12,162 nt of DNA from Lojkania enalia (GCA_010094045.1 ML986802.1:1-12162), one strand, 5' to 3'. Numbered from the stretch's first letter, positions 1-7,899 are shown. Numbers and translations: made by a program. Notes: a model not told the origin generated them from the sequence alone.

Positions 1-1440
1 AGTAGATAAAGATATTATCTAGGTAAGTAATATAGAAGTTATCTAGATAGTCGATTAGTACGTCGTTTATATAGTACTAGTAAGTTATTAGGCTGTTATA
101 TAATCTAAAAGGTAGAACTTTATACTTATAGGTTCTATATCGAGTTTAAAAGGTAGTATATTTCTTAGAACTAGAGTCTATTCTAATCTTATTAAAGACT
201 GTACGAATGTTAAACTTAGTAAAAATTACTACTTTAGTAGGCTTAAATAGAAGTTTATCTATATATAGTATTAGATACACGTTCTTATAGGTAAGAGTAT
301 TAAGTTTATAATAATCTATGTAGATATATAGGTTACTATTAGATTTGTAGACGTAAAGGATTAGAAATATAAAAGAGTTCCAACTCTACTTAATATACCT
401 ATACTATAGATTATCTATAATATACTTCTTAGTTACTTCTAACTTCTTAATATTCTACTTATATAATAGGCTATAACTATTAGGGAGGAATTCTATAAGG
501 ATAATCTTATAATTATAAAGGTAGTATTCTAGTAATTAATAAGCTACAGTTTTACTAAATATATTCTAATACCTATAGTATTTAAATAGTAATCGGAGAT
601 TTACTAGTACTTTATTTTTAGCCTTATCTTCCAGCTCTAGGACTTACTTATCTTTAATTAGCCGCTTAATTTCGTATAGAGATGTAGAGAAAAACTCGTT
701 CTCTTTTCTCTTTATATTAAAGTAGAAAGTATTAGCTAAGATAAGAGTAATAATAGGAGAATAGACTTTCTTTAAATTAGGTTCGGACTTTATTATATAT
801 AGGCGTATAGAAGCTCTAAATTTATTTAAACTATAGGTTATAAGAGATTAATATAGTTTTAGCAGTCTTAATAGACCCTTAATATAATAGATAGTTAAAC
901 TACGGGACTGCTAATACTAGTTCTTTTCGTATAGAGCGTTGCGTTGTTAGATATCTAGCTCTACCTTCTTATTATATACTAGCTAAGTTAATTATATAAG
1001 AAGAGGAGGTAAAGAATTATAAGTAGTAGGATACTTAGAGAGCTATATAATCTAATTTTTATCCGTATCTAGCTGGAGTTGAAAATAATATAACTATTTA
1101 ATACTAATAATACAATTCTAAGTACCTAAATCTATAATAATAAATAGGTAGTTTTAAATAGTTCTCTTATTAATTTATAGGTATAAGTAGATATACTAAT
1201 TAACTAGGGTTTAGATTCGGTCCTAAAAACCTTTAATAGTAATTTTAAAGGGTAAATACTATATTAATATATATAGGGTTTAGGAGAGTAATCTAGCTAC
1301 TATAGAATTAAGGAATAAGAAGCTTTAAGTATCTATATTAATAAGAGCGTTTAGTTGTATACTAACACCTTTTAAATATAGAATAGTAGAAATTTAGAAG
1401 TACTTTCCTCTAAATAAATATAATAAATTAATATTTAATA
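1..1440 (-). pseudogene. pol: Gypsy-1 pol relic (protease and reverse transcriptase), cut by window edge
   Basis: Pol encodes protease, reverse transcriptase, RNase H and integrase; only the first two are in view. In one frame (first bases at 3n+1) I see a retropepsin-like site at about 1124-1138 reading I-D-L-G-T, where Leu TTA is a RIP product of Ser TCA in the D-S-G/T motif. Reverse transcriptase follows at about 480-1: the segment before the palm, a Y-I-D-Y-Y-K-L-N block (near 316) matching CIDYRKLN, an F-T-K-F-N-I block matching FTKFDI with the first catalytic Asp changed to Asn, the V-L-P-F-R-L block, and Y-L-D-N-I-F-I-Y at the extreme left edge, matching YLDDI with the second Asp changed. 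These order and sequence features are specific for Ty3/gypsy. It is clearly non-functional. The start relative to gag is approximate. Confidence 0.85.
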
Positions 1441-1469
1441 AGTTATACTTACTTAAGCCTAGAATAGAG

Positions 1470-2604
1470 AGTTTTCCTAGGCGTTTCTATTTCCCACCTA
1501 AAAACTATCTAGGTGGTACTTATTTACGTCTAGAAACTCTTCTTCCTTAATCTCTTTTTATTTAACCTCTATCTCTTATACTTTAAAAACTATATATTTG
1601 TTTATAAAGTATCCTACTTTACTATAATTATAGTAATTATCTAGAGTCGTATATCTTTTAGGTATAAGAGTCTTACTAGGTTATTAGAGAGCGATTATAG
1701 TAGAATAAGGTATTAATACTAGGGTAGATTAGAATAGTATTAGATTGTAGGTTACCTTAGATAAATTCTTAGAAACTTTCTAGTACTAATTTAAATTTAT
1801 TTTAGCTGCAACCTATAAGCTAATAGTTTATTTTAGAAGGTTAGGAATACTTCTTCTTTCTATATTATAGGCTGTTAAGTAGACAACTATAGTATTAAAG
1901 AAGCTTTTCTATATAAGTTTAAAGCTAAGGTTTAGTATCTTTAGACTAGAGAGAATCTTATCCTATAAATAGAAGAACTACTTAGATTAAGATATAGATC
2001 TCCTAATAGCTGTACTAATAAAGCGAGCTTTAAAAGTTGGAAACGCTTCTCCCTTATTTATCTTTAGGACCTAAAACGCCTATTATACCTCTATCTCTTT
2101 ATTACCTATAATAAATTATAATTGTAGAAGTAAAATTATTTCTTCTATATTCTTAAACTAATACTAGTCCGATTTAACTAGGTATTTTAGCTCTAGATAC
2201 CCTTTTATAGTACTAGAAGTATATCTCTATACTAATACTATATATATACGCTCTATTCGATAATAATCTATATTAATCTTAAATCGGTCTAAGATTAAGG
2301 CTTACTATTATTTAAATGTTAGTTTACTACTATCTATAAAGCTGTTAATCTTAGGTATATATTTAGTAAGGTAGGCTTAAAGAGGCTTAAAGGTAGCTAA
2401 GAGGTTTCTTACTAGAAGAGTTGTAAAAGTTTCTTAGCGTATTATTAGTTCTAATTCGGTAGTTTATAGAGGTTAATTAGGACTAATAGTTCTCTATTAT
2501 ATTAAGCGTACGATCTCCTTTTATAAAATTGTGATTTATTCTTTAAGAGTTAGTTTACTTTAATTTCCCTCTAAATTAGATAGGTTCTTTATTATAGGTC
2601 TTAT
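1470..2604 (-). pseudogene. gag: Gypsy-1 gag relic with CCHC zinc knuckle
   Basis: Gag is the nucleocapsid polyprotein of the LTR element. One minus-strand frame (codon first bases at multiples of 3) runs without a frameshift from about 2604 to about 1470, interrupted only by TAA/TAG of RIP type. The retrotransposon Gag core, with LTLKE-like and ILDRFKINIDYYRIER-like stretches, lies around 2560-2240, and a charged tail at about 1590-1500. The nucleic-acid-binding zinc knuckle is at 1594-1635 with the spacing C-x2-C-x4-H-x4-C, but all four ligand codons now read Tyr (TAT/TAC), as expected from RIP of TGY and CAY. Two adjacent ATA codons at 2590-2595 could be mutated ATG starts; the true start is uncertain. 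Pol follows in the -1 frame. Confidence 0.8.
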
Positions 2605-3044
2605 AGAGAGGGGTCCGCCTATTGCAGGGCCCCCTATAAGAGGTAATAGTTATTCTATACGTATAGATAGAAGTTTACTTTTACTATAACTTATACGTAT
2701 ATCGGTTCTAGTATAGGAATTAGAAGGTAAATTATAGTTAGATATCAGCGGTTACTTCTAATTCTAATAGGTTATTAGTAGTCTCTAAGTTTCTACTTAG
2801 GCGTACTCTACGTAGCTTTTCTAAAGGCAATTCTAATTATAGGGGATAGAAAGTTCTAAACTTAAAGGCTTTAGTTAATAGAAGATTTCTAAGATTCTAT
2901 TTAGGTAACTAAATAATTTAATATAATAGTATATAAGTATTATAATCTAAACTAAATCGGGTATATCTTAAACTTAAATATAGTTAAATAAATAATCGAT
3001 GCGATATTATTAAAGAGGCTATTACTAGTAGTATTAAGTTCTTC
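2605..3044 (-). other. Gypsy-1 leader between LTR and gag (PBS not recognised)
   Basis: This is the stretch between the 5' LTR and the part of gag I can follow. The gag reading frame may extend into it: an in-frame Gly-Gly-Pro-rich stretch lies at about 2606-2634, and the frame stays readable, with RIP-type stops, for perhaps another 100 bp. The primer-binding site should lie just below 3045 on the minus strand, where the sequence reads GAAGAACTTAATACTAC. I cannot match it to a particular tRNA 3' end after RIP. Confidence 0.4.
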
Positions 3045-3322
3045 TATATAATATAATAGTATAGGTAAGATAATAGGTCTAAATATAGTATAAAACTACT
3101 TAAAGGTATATAGGAGTATATAAAAGTTTAGGGACCTAAGAATTCTATTAACACCTATAAGTTTTATATAAAAGGATATAGAAGAACTACTAAGCTACTT
3201 ATAAGGGAGTATATAACTATATATAGATGGGAAAAGAGGCGGAGCTGGGGGTAAGATAAGATAAGTAAAAAGCTTTAGGATAAGGTTGCATATAAAGCTT
3301 TTCGTAGAACGATTTTTTCGCA
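3045..3322 (-). repeat. 5' LTR of Gypsy-1 (278 bp)
   Basis: In minus orientation it starts TGCGAAAAAATCG at 3322 and ends TATA at 3045, that is TG...CA with the final CA turned to TA. It aligns over its whole length, in inverted orientation, with 7058-7335 (also 278 bp), differing mostly by transitions. It lies directly upstream of the gag leader, which makes it the 5' LTR. Boundaries come from the extent of the pairwise match plus the TG/CA rule and could move by 1-2 bp at the AT-rich 3045 end. Confidence 0.85.
3217..3253 (-). promoter_or_regulatory. Candidate LTR promoter (GC-rich block plus TATA box)
   Basis: On the minus strand the LTR has a C-rich block containing CCCCCAGCTCCGCCTC, followed by TTTTCCCAT and then the palindrome CTATATATAG (3217-3226). 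The same order is kept in the solo LTR (C-rich block 7129-7144, TATA at 7154-7163) although the rest of both LTRs has decayed. A TATA box behind a GC-rich patch in an LTR is what a U3 promoter would look like. This is inferred from position and composition only. Confidence 0.4.
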
Positions 3323-4927
3323 TCGTTATAATATATAAAAATTATACTTAATCTTACTATAGTAGCTATAATACGCTTTATACTATCTACTTATATCTAA
3401 TCGCACTCTAAATTAGTATATTATAGCCTAAGTTTTCTCCTTATTATCCTTTTTAGTAATAATTATCTCTTCTTATACTTTTATTAAGGTCTCTTATACT
3501 TAAATCTACCTTTTTTTCTACTATTTCTATTTTATTACTACTTTATTTACTTTTTAAAGGCTGACGATTTTATTATATATTAACCCGATCTAATATATTA
3601 CTTTTATAGAGCCTTTTTTAAGCTAATTTAGTTTCTTAATAATAGAAGTTAATAAAGAGCTTATATTCCTTTAAATCCGATTATAAATTAATATTAATTA
3701 AGCTTCTAGCTTATACGTATTACTTAGTATTTTTACTTCCTATAGAGTATTATCTTATACTAGTAGTATTAGCGTATAAAGCTTTATATTAAGCTTTAAA
3801 AGTACTACTTCTAGATTAAATAGAACTAGATTAACTCCTTAAAAGCTTATATAGATATTATCCTTTATAATTAATATATTAAAAGTAGCTTTAAAAGCTA
3901 GAAAGAATTTAAGTTTTATAATATAGTTAATATAATTATATATTAAAACTAAGATCTAATTTCTATATATATACTTTAATAGTAAAAAGTAGCCTATATC
4001 TAGTAGCTATAATAGGTATAATAAATAAGCTAGTATATAAAGTAGAATAATACTCTATTCTTTATAGAGTTTCTAGAAATTAAGCGAGTTATAGCTATTA
4101 TAGCTATTAAAGATTAGTAGTTAATATACGTCTACTATACAATCTTTTATATACCTATAAAAGTACTTTAACTACTTAATACTAAGTTTATTTATTATCC
4201 AGCCGTTTTTACTAACTATAATAGCCTAGTTCTTAGATATATTATTACTTTCGTACTAGACAGAGAGATAGTAGTAGCTAACGATAATAATAAAGAGTAG
4301 AAGTATCTAACTAATAGTATTAATCTTCTAAATTATTAAAATCCATTTATAATTACTTAATTAAATTGCCTTTAGTTAATTATATCTTTCTATACCTATA
4401 ATAACTAGTTATAATAAGATAATACCTATTTAAAAGCTAGATTTATTAAAGTTATATATATTTTTATCTATAATATTTTATTTCTCTTTAGTATACTATA
4501 TAAGTTTAAGCTAGCCTTTAATTACTTTAAAATCTTTATATAAAGCTTTCTAGTAATTATAAAGCTAATTTAGGCGTGTCTTAAGCTTAGGAGTATATTT
4601 AATAAAGTTTCTAAACTAATATATATTAATCTAGCCTATATCGTACTTAGTAAGTAAACTATTAGCTATATTTTATATAGTAGCTAAAGTAGATATAAAT
4701 TCTTATAAATCTAGGTTAAGTATATATTAAATAATAACCTCCTCTTTAGATTTTATTAGTCTCTTCAAATTAGGCTTACAATTATACTATAAGTAGATTC
4801 TAATATATTATTAGTATATAGTTGTTTAAATTATATTAAATATTAAAGTAACGCGTCTTTTACTATTTATTTAACTTCTTTTAGTAGCTAAGAAGGCTAA
4901 ATTTACTTAATTCTCGTTTTAGGCTAT
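3323..4927 (-). pseudogene. Element A transposase relic (pogo/Fot1 type, DD35D)
   Basis: The product would be a cut-and-paste transposase (Tc1/mariner superfamily, pogo/Fot1 branch). One frame (first bases 3n+1) runs from an ATA at 4927, probably a mutated ATG, to the Gypsy-1 junction. In order: a Psq-like helix-turn-helix; a KPN..L.KS.EE segment and NFIKYTPKLK block typical of the CENP-B-type DNA-binding region; then the catalytic core. First Asp: N-F-N-K-S-S-F, codon 4447-4445, now AAT. Second: N-S-Y-N-S-Y, codon 4108-4106, now AAT. Third: L-L-D-I-G-Y-F, codon 4000-3998, GAT kept. The second and third are separated by 35 residues. A C-terminal C-x2-C-x4-H zinc-knuckle trace begins at 3370; its last ligand is lost to a 2-bp deletion relative to B. 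In-frame TAA/TAG are numerous. Confidence 0.85.
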
Positions 4928-4982
4928 ATTTTATTATTTTATTATTATATTATTATTAAAAGCTTAAGTATTATATTTTAAT

Positions 4983-5031
4983 AATAGGGTAGACTACTCG
5001 CTTATATAGGCCGCTTACTTATAAAGTATAT
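4983..5031 (-). repeat. Right terminal inverted repeat of element A
   Basis: Read inward from 5031 it begins ATATACTTTATAAG and matches, inverted, the left end of element B (7813-7861) over about 49 bp with about four differences, all transitions. It contains two AAGYRAG-type motifs. The adjacent TA (5032-5033) is the expected pogo-family target site. Confidence 0.8.
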
Positions 5032-5186
5032 TACCTCTAAAGTTAAGAATATATAATATCTTTATACTAAACCTACTATATAAAAACTTCTAGGACCCTC
5101 TACTAGAGTAAAAAGCTCTAAAACTACTTACTATCGCTATTAATAGAGTAGAAGAGTAGGAGGTTAAAAAAATACTAGCTAGTAAG

Positions 5187-5287
5187 TATTAGAAGTATAG
5201 CTCTATACTACTATACTACTATAACTAAAAGGTATAAATAATTAATATTACTAATTATAGTTGTAGAATAGTATATATATTCTTATA
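5187..5287 (-). repeat. TRIM LTR (probable 3' LTR), 101 bp
   Basis: Aligns without gaps to 5617-5717 with nine differences, eight of them transitions, the pattern of independent RIP in two initially identical copies. Preceded by target duplication copy GTAAG (5182-5186). Confidence 0.85.
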
Positions 5288-5300
5288 TTATCTCCCTTCT
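5288..5300 (-). other. Candidate polypurine tract of the TRIM
   Basis: The minus strand reads AGAAGGGAGATAA directly against the LTR at 5287. A purine-rich tract immediately 5' of the 3' LTR primes plus-strand synthesis in LTR elements, so this sets the orientation. No comparable tract touches the other LTR on the plus strand. Confidence 0.5.
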
Positions 5301-5406
5301 TAATAGTATACGCCCTAGACGTTCTAAGAGATATAATATATAAAGGTAGGTATTAAAACTTCTAGTTCTACTAGATTAACCCTCTAGTTATTTCTAGTTA
5401 CCTTTT

Positions 5407-5454
5407 AAATATATTTATACAGATATATTTATATATATATATTTATATATATAC
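5407..5454. repeat. AT-rich low-complexity tract inside the TRIM
   Basis: Alternating TATATATTTATATATATA-type sequence in the interior of the miniature element. It may be original or a product of RIP on TG/CA repeats. Confidence 0.7.
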
Positions 5455-5616
5455 TAAACCTTTTAGTAACTTTTAGTATAGTATTTAAAGAGGCTACTTT
5501 ACGCTTTAGCTTTTTTATAAAAAGCTTATTAGGCTAAACTAGCTCTTATACGAATGAAACTCGCGACCCTATAGTACCGCCTATTAACCCTATATACTAG
5601 GTAATATTAATTATAA

Positions 5617-5717
5617 TATTAGAAGTATAACTCTATACTATTATACTACTATAATTAAAAGATACGAATAATTAATATTACTAATTATAGGTGTAGAATA
5701 GTATATATACCCTTATA
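5617..5717 (-). repeat. TRIM LTR (probable 5' LTR), 101 bp
   Basis: Partner of the repeat at 5187-5287, offset exactly 430 bp. Followed by target duplication copy GTAAG (5718-5722). In minus orientation the primer-binding site should lie just below 5617 (TTATAATTAATATTACC), which I cannot assign to a tRNA. Confidence 0.85.
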
Positions 5718-6057
5718 GTAAGTTATATTATAAAACCTTTAAATACTATATAAAATAGGTAGAATATAATTCTAATCTAGTTTAATATAAAGTTTTAAAT
5801 TTTATAGGTTTATCTTATAAGCTAAAAGCTTTTTATATTAAGTATCTAAATTAGTTAGAACCTTTAAAAGTTCTAACTAAATAGATTAAAGTATATAAGA
5901 ATAGTATAGAAAATATAGATTATCTAATAGACGATAATATATAAGAGTTAAGTAGTAGATTAGAAAACTAAATTATAGGCCCGAAATTACTCCTCTATAA
6001 TATCTAGAGGGTTTAATAGTAGACTATTAGATACCTCTCTAGTCCTCTCCTCCTCTA

Positions 6058-6074
6058 TTCTTCTTCTTCTTCTT
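6058..6074. repeat. (TTC)n microsatellite in a pyrimidine-rich tract
   Basis: Five tandem TTC units plus TT, within a C/T-rich stretch from about 6030 to 6110 that follows the Gypsy-2 pol stop. It contains no CpA or TpG, so RIP would leave it intact. Confidence 0.8.
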
Positions 6075-6488
6075 TTCCTCTAGACTCTCTCTAAACCTTC
6101 TCTATTTTATCTTTAACCGTCTAAGAATACTATAATATTAGTTTAAAAGCTAGATATTAGAGCTTCTAGGGCTGAAATCTAATAGAGTAACTTAATACCC
6201 TAGTAGAATAAAACTACCTAAATACTAGCTATAGAAAAGCTAGCTTTCTAACTCTTTATAATCTAGACTATAAGCGCTAGACTATAAATAGATTCTAAAA
6301 TAGCTTTAAAGGCTATCTTTTTATCATTCTTATCTTCTATATATTAGGCTACTACTTATAGTTTAAGATAGCCCTAGAAGACTAAAAACTCTTTCTTATA
6401 ATAGAAGGAGATTTATAAGTGTATTAGTAGTAAATATTCTACTAGTATTAGATACGATCTATATAGGGTTATACTTTTTATTTTATAA

Positions 6489-6566
6489 GGTATAATACTC
6501 GCATTTTTTTAATCTTAGAAAATAGTAAATATTATATACTACCTATAAGCGAGTATATATATAACC
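6489..6566. repeat. Imperfect inverted repeat with 8-bp core ATACTCGC
   Basis: ATACTCGC at 6495-6502 is mirrored by GCGAGTAT at 6549-6556, and the flanks continue as GGTATA and ATATAACC. The right arm, ACCTATAAGCGAG, resembles the subterminal part of the pogo TIRs in this window, so this could mark the end of element E or of another element. No TA duplication could be confirmed. Confidence 0.45.
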
Positions 6567-7057
6567 TAAAGGTAGATAACTTAAAAGACTTCTAAAAAGG
6601 TTTTAAGAGGTAGATAGAATAGTATATTAATTAATTTTTTTTCTATAAAGTATTAGTAATATTTTAATAATTAATAGTTTTAGAGACGTATAATAATATA
6701 TATAAAGTAGAAGTTATTATTTAGTTAAGAAAACTTAGTTAATAGTAATCTAGTAATATATTAAGGTTAGTAAATATTTATTACTATATGCGACGAAATT
6801 GTAATATTAATAAACTATTATAATAGTAGTTACTAGCTAATATATAGGTTAATTATACTTACTATAAAAATCTTACTTAATATTATATTAATATATAAAT
6901 ATATTTTTATAGGTAACTATATATATTAGTTTTTACTAATAAATACCTTCTTAAAGAAATTTCTTTATACTAGAACCTATCTATAATAGCCCCGATTCTC
7001 TCCTAAACTAGCGTAGATAGAGACTATTAGCTTATAAGAAGGGGAGTAGTATAATAA

Positions 7058-7335
7058 TGCGAAGAAATTGTTCTATAAAAAGCTTTATATATAACCTTAT
7101 CTTAAAGCTTTTTACTTATCTTATTCTACCCCCAACTCCGCCCCTTTTCCTATCTATATATAGTTATATACTCTCTTATAAGTAGCTTAGTAATTCTTCT
7201 ATATTCTTTTATATAAGGCCTATAGATATTAATAGAATTCTTAGGTCCCTAAACCCCTATATACTTCTATATACCTCTAAGTAGATTTATACTATATTTA
7301 GACCTATTATCTTACCTATACTATTATATATAGTA
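7058..7335 (+). repeat. Solo LTR of the Gypsy-1 family (278 bp)
   Basis: Starts TGCGAAGAAATTG and matches the Gypsy-1 LTR (3045-3322) end to end in inverted orientation, including the C-rich block (7129-7144) and CTATATATAG (7154-7163). No gag or pol sequence adjoins either side, so it is a solo LTR, normally left by recombination between the two LTRs of a full copy. The flank is ATAA on both sides (7054-7057 and 7336-7339) if the end is 7335; a 5-bp AATAA match would need the end at 7334, which breaks the TG...CA rule. To its right lies the transposase of element E. Confidence 0.85.
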
Positions 7336-7812
7336 ATAAACTAGCTAGCTAACTTAAGTTCTATAGATATACTTTAATAGTAAGAAGTAGCTAATATTAA
7401 AAAGCTATAAGATATATAAGATATAGGTAAATATATAGAGAGTAATAATTTTATTCTACTTATAAAAAAATAGGAATTTAATAGAGTAGTAGCTTTTATA
7501 GCTATTAAATATAAATAGCTACTATCTACTTTTTATATAACCCTTTATATATAAATTAAAATACTTTCTATTTAATTCTATACTTATTTATTATCTATTT
7601 ATTCTCGCTAATATTAATTACCTAATCTTTTAGTAGATTTTTACTATATTAAACTACCTAGTAGTATTTTACTTTAAGAATTATATATAGTAGAATTAAC
7701 TACTCTACTAAACTAATTCTCTAAATAATAATAGTCTACTTATAATTATTTAGTTATATAGTTTTTAACCTATTATATTATTTTATTTCTATAATAACTA
7801 TATAGCTAGTTA
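7336..7812 (-). mobile_element. Element E: pogo-like DNA transposon fragment, outermost of the right-hand nest
   Basis: A 477-bp piece of transposon consisting of the catalytic core only. Its upstream side ends at 7812, where element B begins with its TIR next to the TA at 7811-7812, so its N-terminal part should resume beyond the right edge of the window. Its downstream side ends at the solo LTR. E is thus older than both neighbours. Confidence 0.75.
7336..7812 (-). pseudogene. Element E transposase fragment (DDE core, DD35D)
   Basis: This is the middle of a pogo/Fot1-type transposase in one frame (first bases at multiples of 3). From N to C I read: a K-T-I-*-L-N-N-Y-K-* block equivalent to the KxxQPGNxxW motif; T-I-I-*-R-I-S, matching TIIQGIS; Y-S-K-N-L-L-K-D-*-V-I-N-I-S-E-N-K-*, matching the WYxxxLPxDWxIxVSxNGW stretch; the second catalytic position F-N-S-Y-K-S-Y (codon 7506-7504, Asp changed to Asn); and the third, L-F-N-I-S-Y-F-L-L-L-K (codon 7398-7396, Asp changed to Asn), 35 residues later. 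It differs clearly from A, C and D, so it is a separate family. The first catalytic Asp and the DNA-binding domains are not in the window. Confidence 0.8.
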
Positions 7813-7861
7813 ATATACCTTATAAGTAAGCGGCCTATATAAGTAAGTAGTCTACTCTATT
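7813..7861 (+). repeat. Left terminal inverted repeat of element B
   Basis: Reads ATATACCTTATAAG inward and is the inverted counterpart of the A right TIR (4983-5031), with only transitions between them. Two AAGTAAG motifs start at 7824 and 7841, 17 bp apart. Confidence 0.8.
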
Positions 7862-7899
7862 AACTTTTTTAACCTTTATATATATATATATAGCATAAT

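Larger units (their letters stand above)
1..3322 (-). mobile_element. Gypsy-1: Ty3/gypsy LTR retrotransposon, RIP-degraded, 5' part
   Basis: Read on the minus strand the order is LTR (3045-3322), leader, gag with a zinc knuckle, aspartic protease and reverse transcriptase, the order of Ty3/gypsy elements. The element runs off the left edge inside reverse transcriptase, so RNase H, integrase and the 3' LTR are outside the window. Its outer end at 3322 abuts element A within the A transposase zinc-knuckle region, so it is inserted in A; the bases after the LTR (3323-3327, TCGTT) would be one copy of the target duplication, whose partner lies outside. Nearly all damage is C-to-T or G-to-A at former CpA/TpG sites. 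Confidence 0.9.
3323..5031 (-). mobile_element. Element A: Fot1/pogo-like DNA transposon, left end removed by Gypsy-1
   Basis: A carries a minus-strand pogo-type transposase and keeps its right terminal inverted repeat (4983-5031) next to a TA dinucleotide at 5032-5033. Its left about 155 bp are missing at the Gypsy-1 junction: the related element B carries the equivalent piece (7813 to about 7967), and 1709 + 155 gives about 1.86 kb, close to the 1872 bp of the complete element C. Direct comparison: 3328-3851 matches 7965-8488 of B. Sequence to the right of 5033 reads as Gypsy-2 pol, so A is inserted in that gene. Confidence 0.85.
5187..5717 (-). mobile_element. TRIM-like miniature LTR retroelement, complete, 531 bp
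   Basis: Two direct 101-bp repeats (5187-5287 and 5617-5717) bound a 329-bp interior. They start TA and end TA, as expected for TG...CA after RIP. The 5-bp flanks are identical: GTAAG at 5182-5186 and at 5718-5722. Removing the element and one flank restores the Gypsy-2 chromodomain reading frame, independent proof of the boundaries. A purine tract abuts the left LTR on the minus strand, so the element probably reads right to left. The interior shows no recognisable gag or pol and is too short for them, so it must have been mobilised in trans. TRIM is the closest known class; an internally deleted larger element is the alternative. Confidence 0.85.
5034..6022 (+). pseudogene. pol: Gypsy-2 pol C-terminus: integrase tail and chromodomain, split by a TRIM
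   Basis: Two plus-strand pieces, 5034-5186 and 5718-6022, read as one protein once 5187-5717 and one GTAAG copy are removed (codons ...GCT AGT AAG, then TTA TAT TAT...). The first piece has an integrase-end stretch with a HxNLL-like motif (I-F-I-L-N-L-L), a Pro/Gln-type linker, then E-V-K-K-I-L-A-S-K. The second has K-Y-Y-I-K-*-V-E-Y-N-S-N (matching a chromodomain YxVKWxGY core with Trp TGG changed to TAG), a NFIGLSYKLKAF block resembling SNFxxSPHKLxxFH, and L-K-V-L-T-K-* (matching a PP..L..W tail). This arrangement is characteristic of chromodomain-bearing Ty3/gypsy elements of fungi. The upstream part was separated by elements A and Gypsy-1 and is not in the window. The stop is probably one of the TAA/TAG at 6014-6022. 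Confidence 0.75.
6023..7057. other. Unassigned RIP-degraded stretch between Gypsy-2 and the solo LTR
   Basis: No gene can be supported here. The left part (6023-6110) is pyrimidine-rich with a (TTC)n run and should be Gypsy-2 3' sequence; a purine stretch AGAAGGAGA at 6403-6411 could be the Gypsy-2 polypurine tract with its 3' LTR after it, but only one copy is visible so the LTR cannot be delimited. An inverted repeat sits at 6489-6566. By its position, the right part might be the C-terminal end of element E, displaced by the solo LTR, but I could not recognise the expected transposase blocks in any frame. Confidence 0.4.

Noticed and set aside
5540..5612. Possible tRNA-derived SINE head on the minus strand (AGTTTCATTC resembling a B box, TAGTATATAGGG resembling an A box)
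   Set aside because: It falls just inside the TRIM's right LTR and no cloverleaf can be drawn. The box matches are weak and the position is explained by the TRIM leader.
4983..7861. 4983-5031 and 7813-7861 as the two inverted ends of a single 2.9-kb transposon
   Set aside because: Each is oriented with its own transposase (A to the left of the first, B to the right of the second). The stretch between them lies outside both elements and contains Gypsy-2, the TRIM and a solo LTR.
7878..7892. (TA)n run as a regulatory or centromeric signal
   Set aside because: Short simple repeat inside element B, readily produced by RIP of TG/CA-rich sequence.
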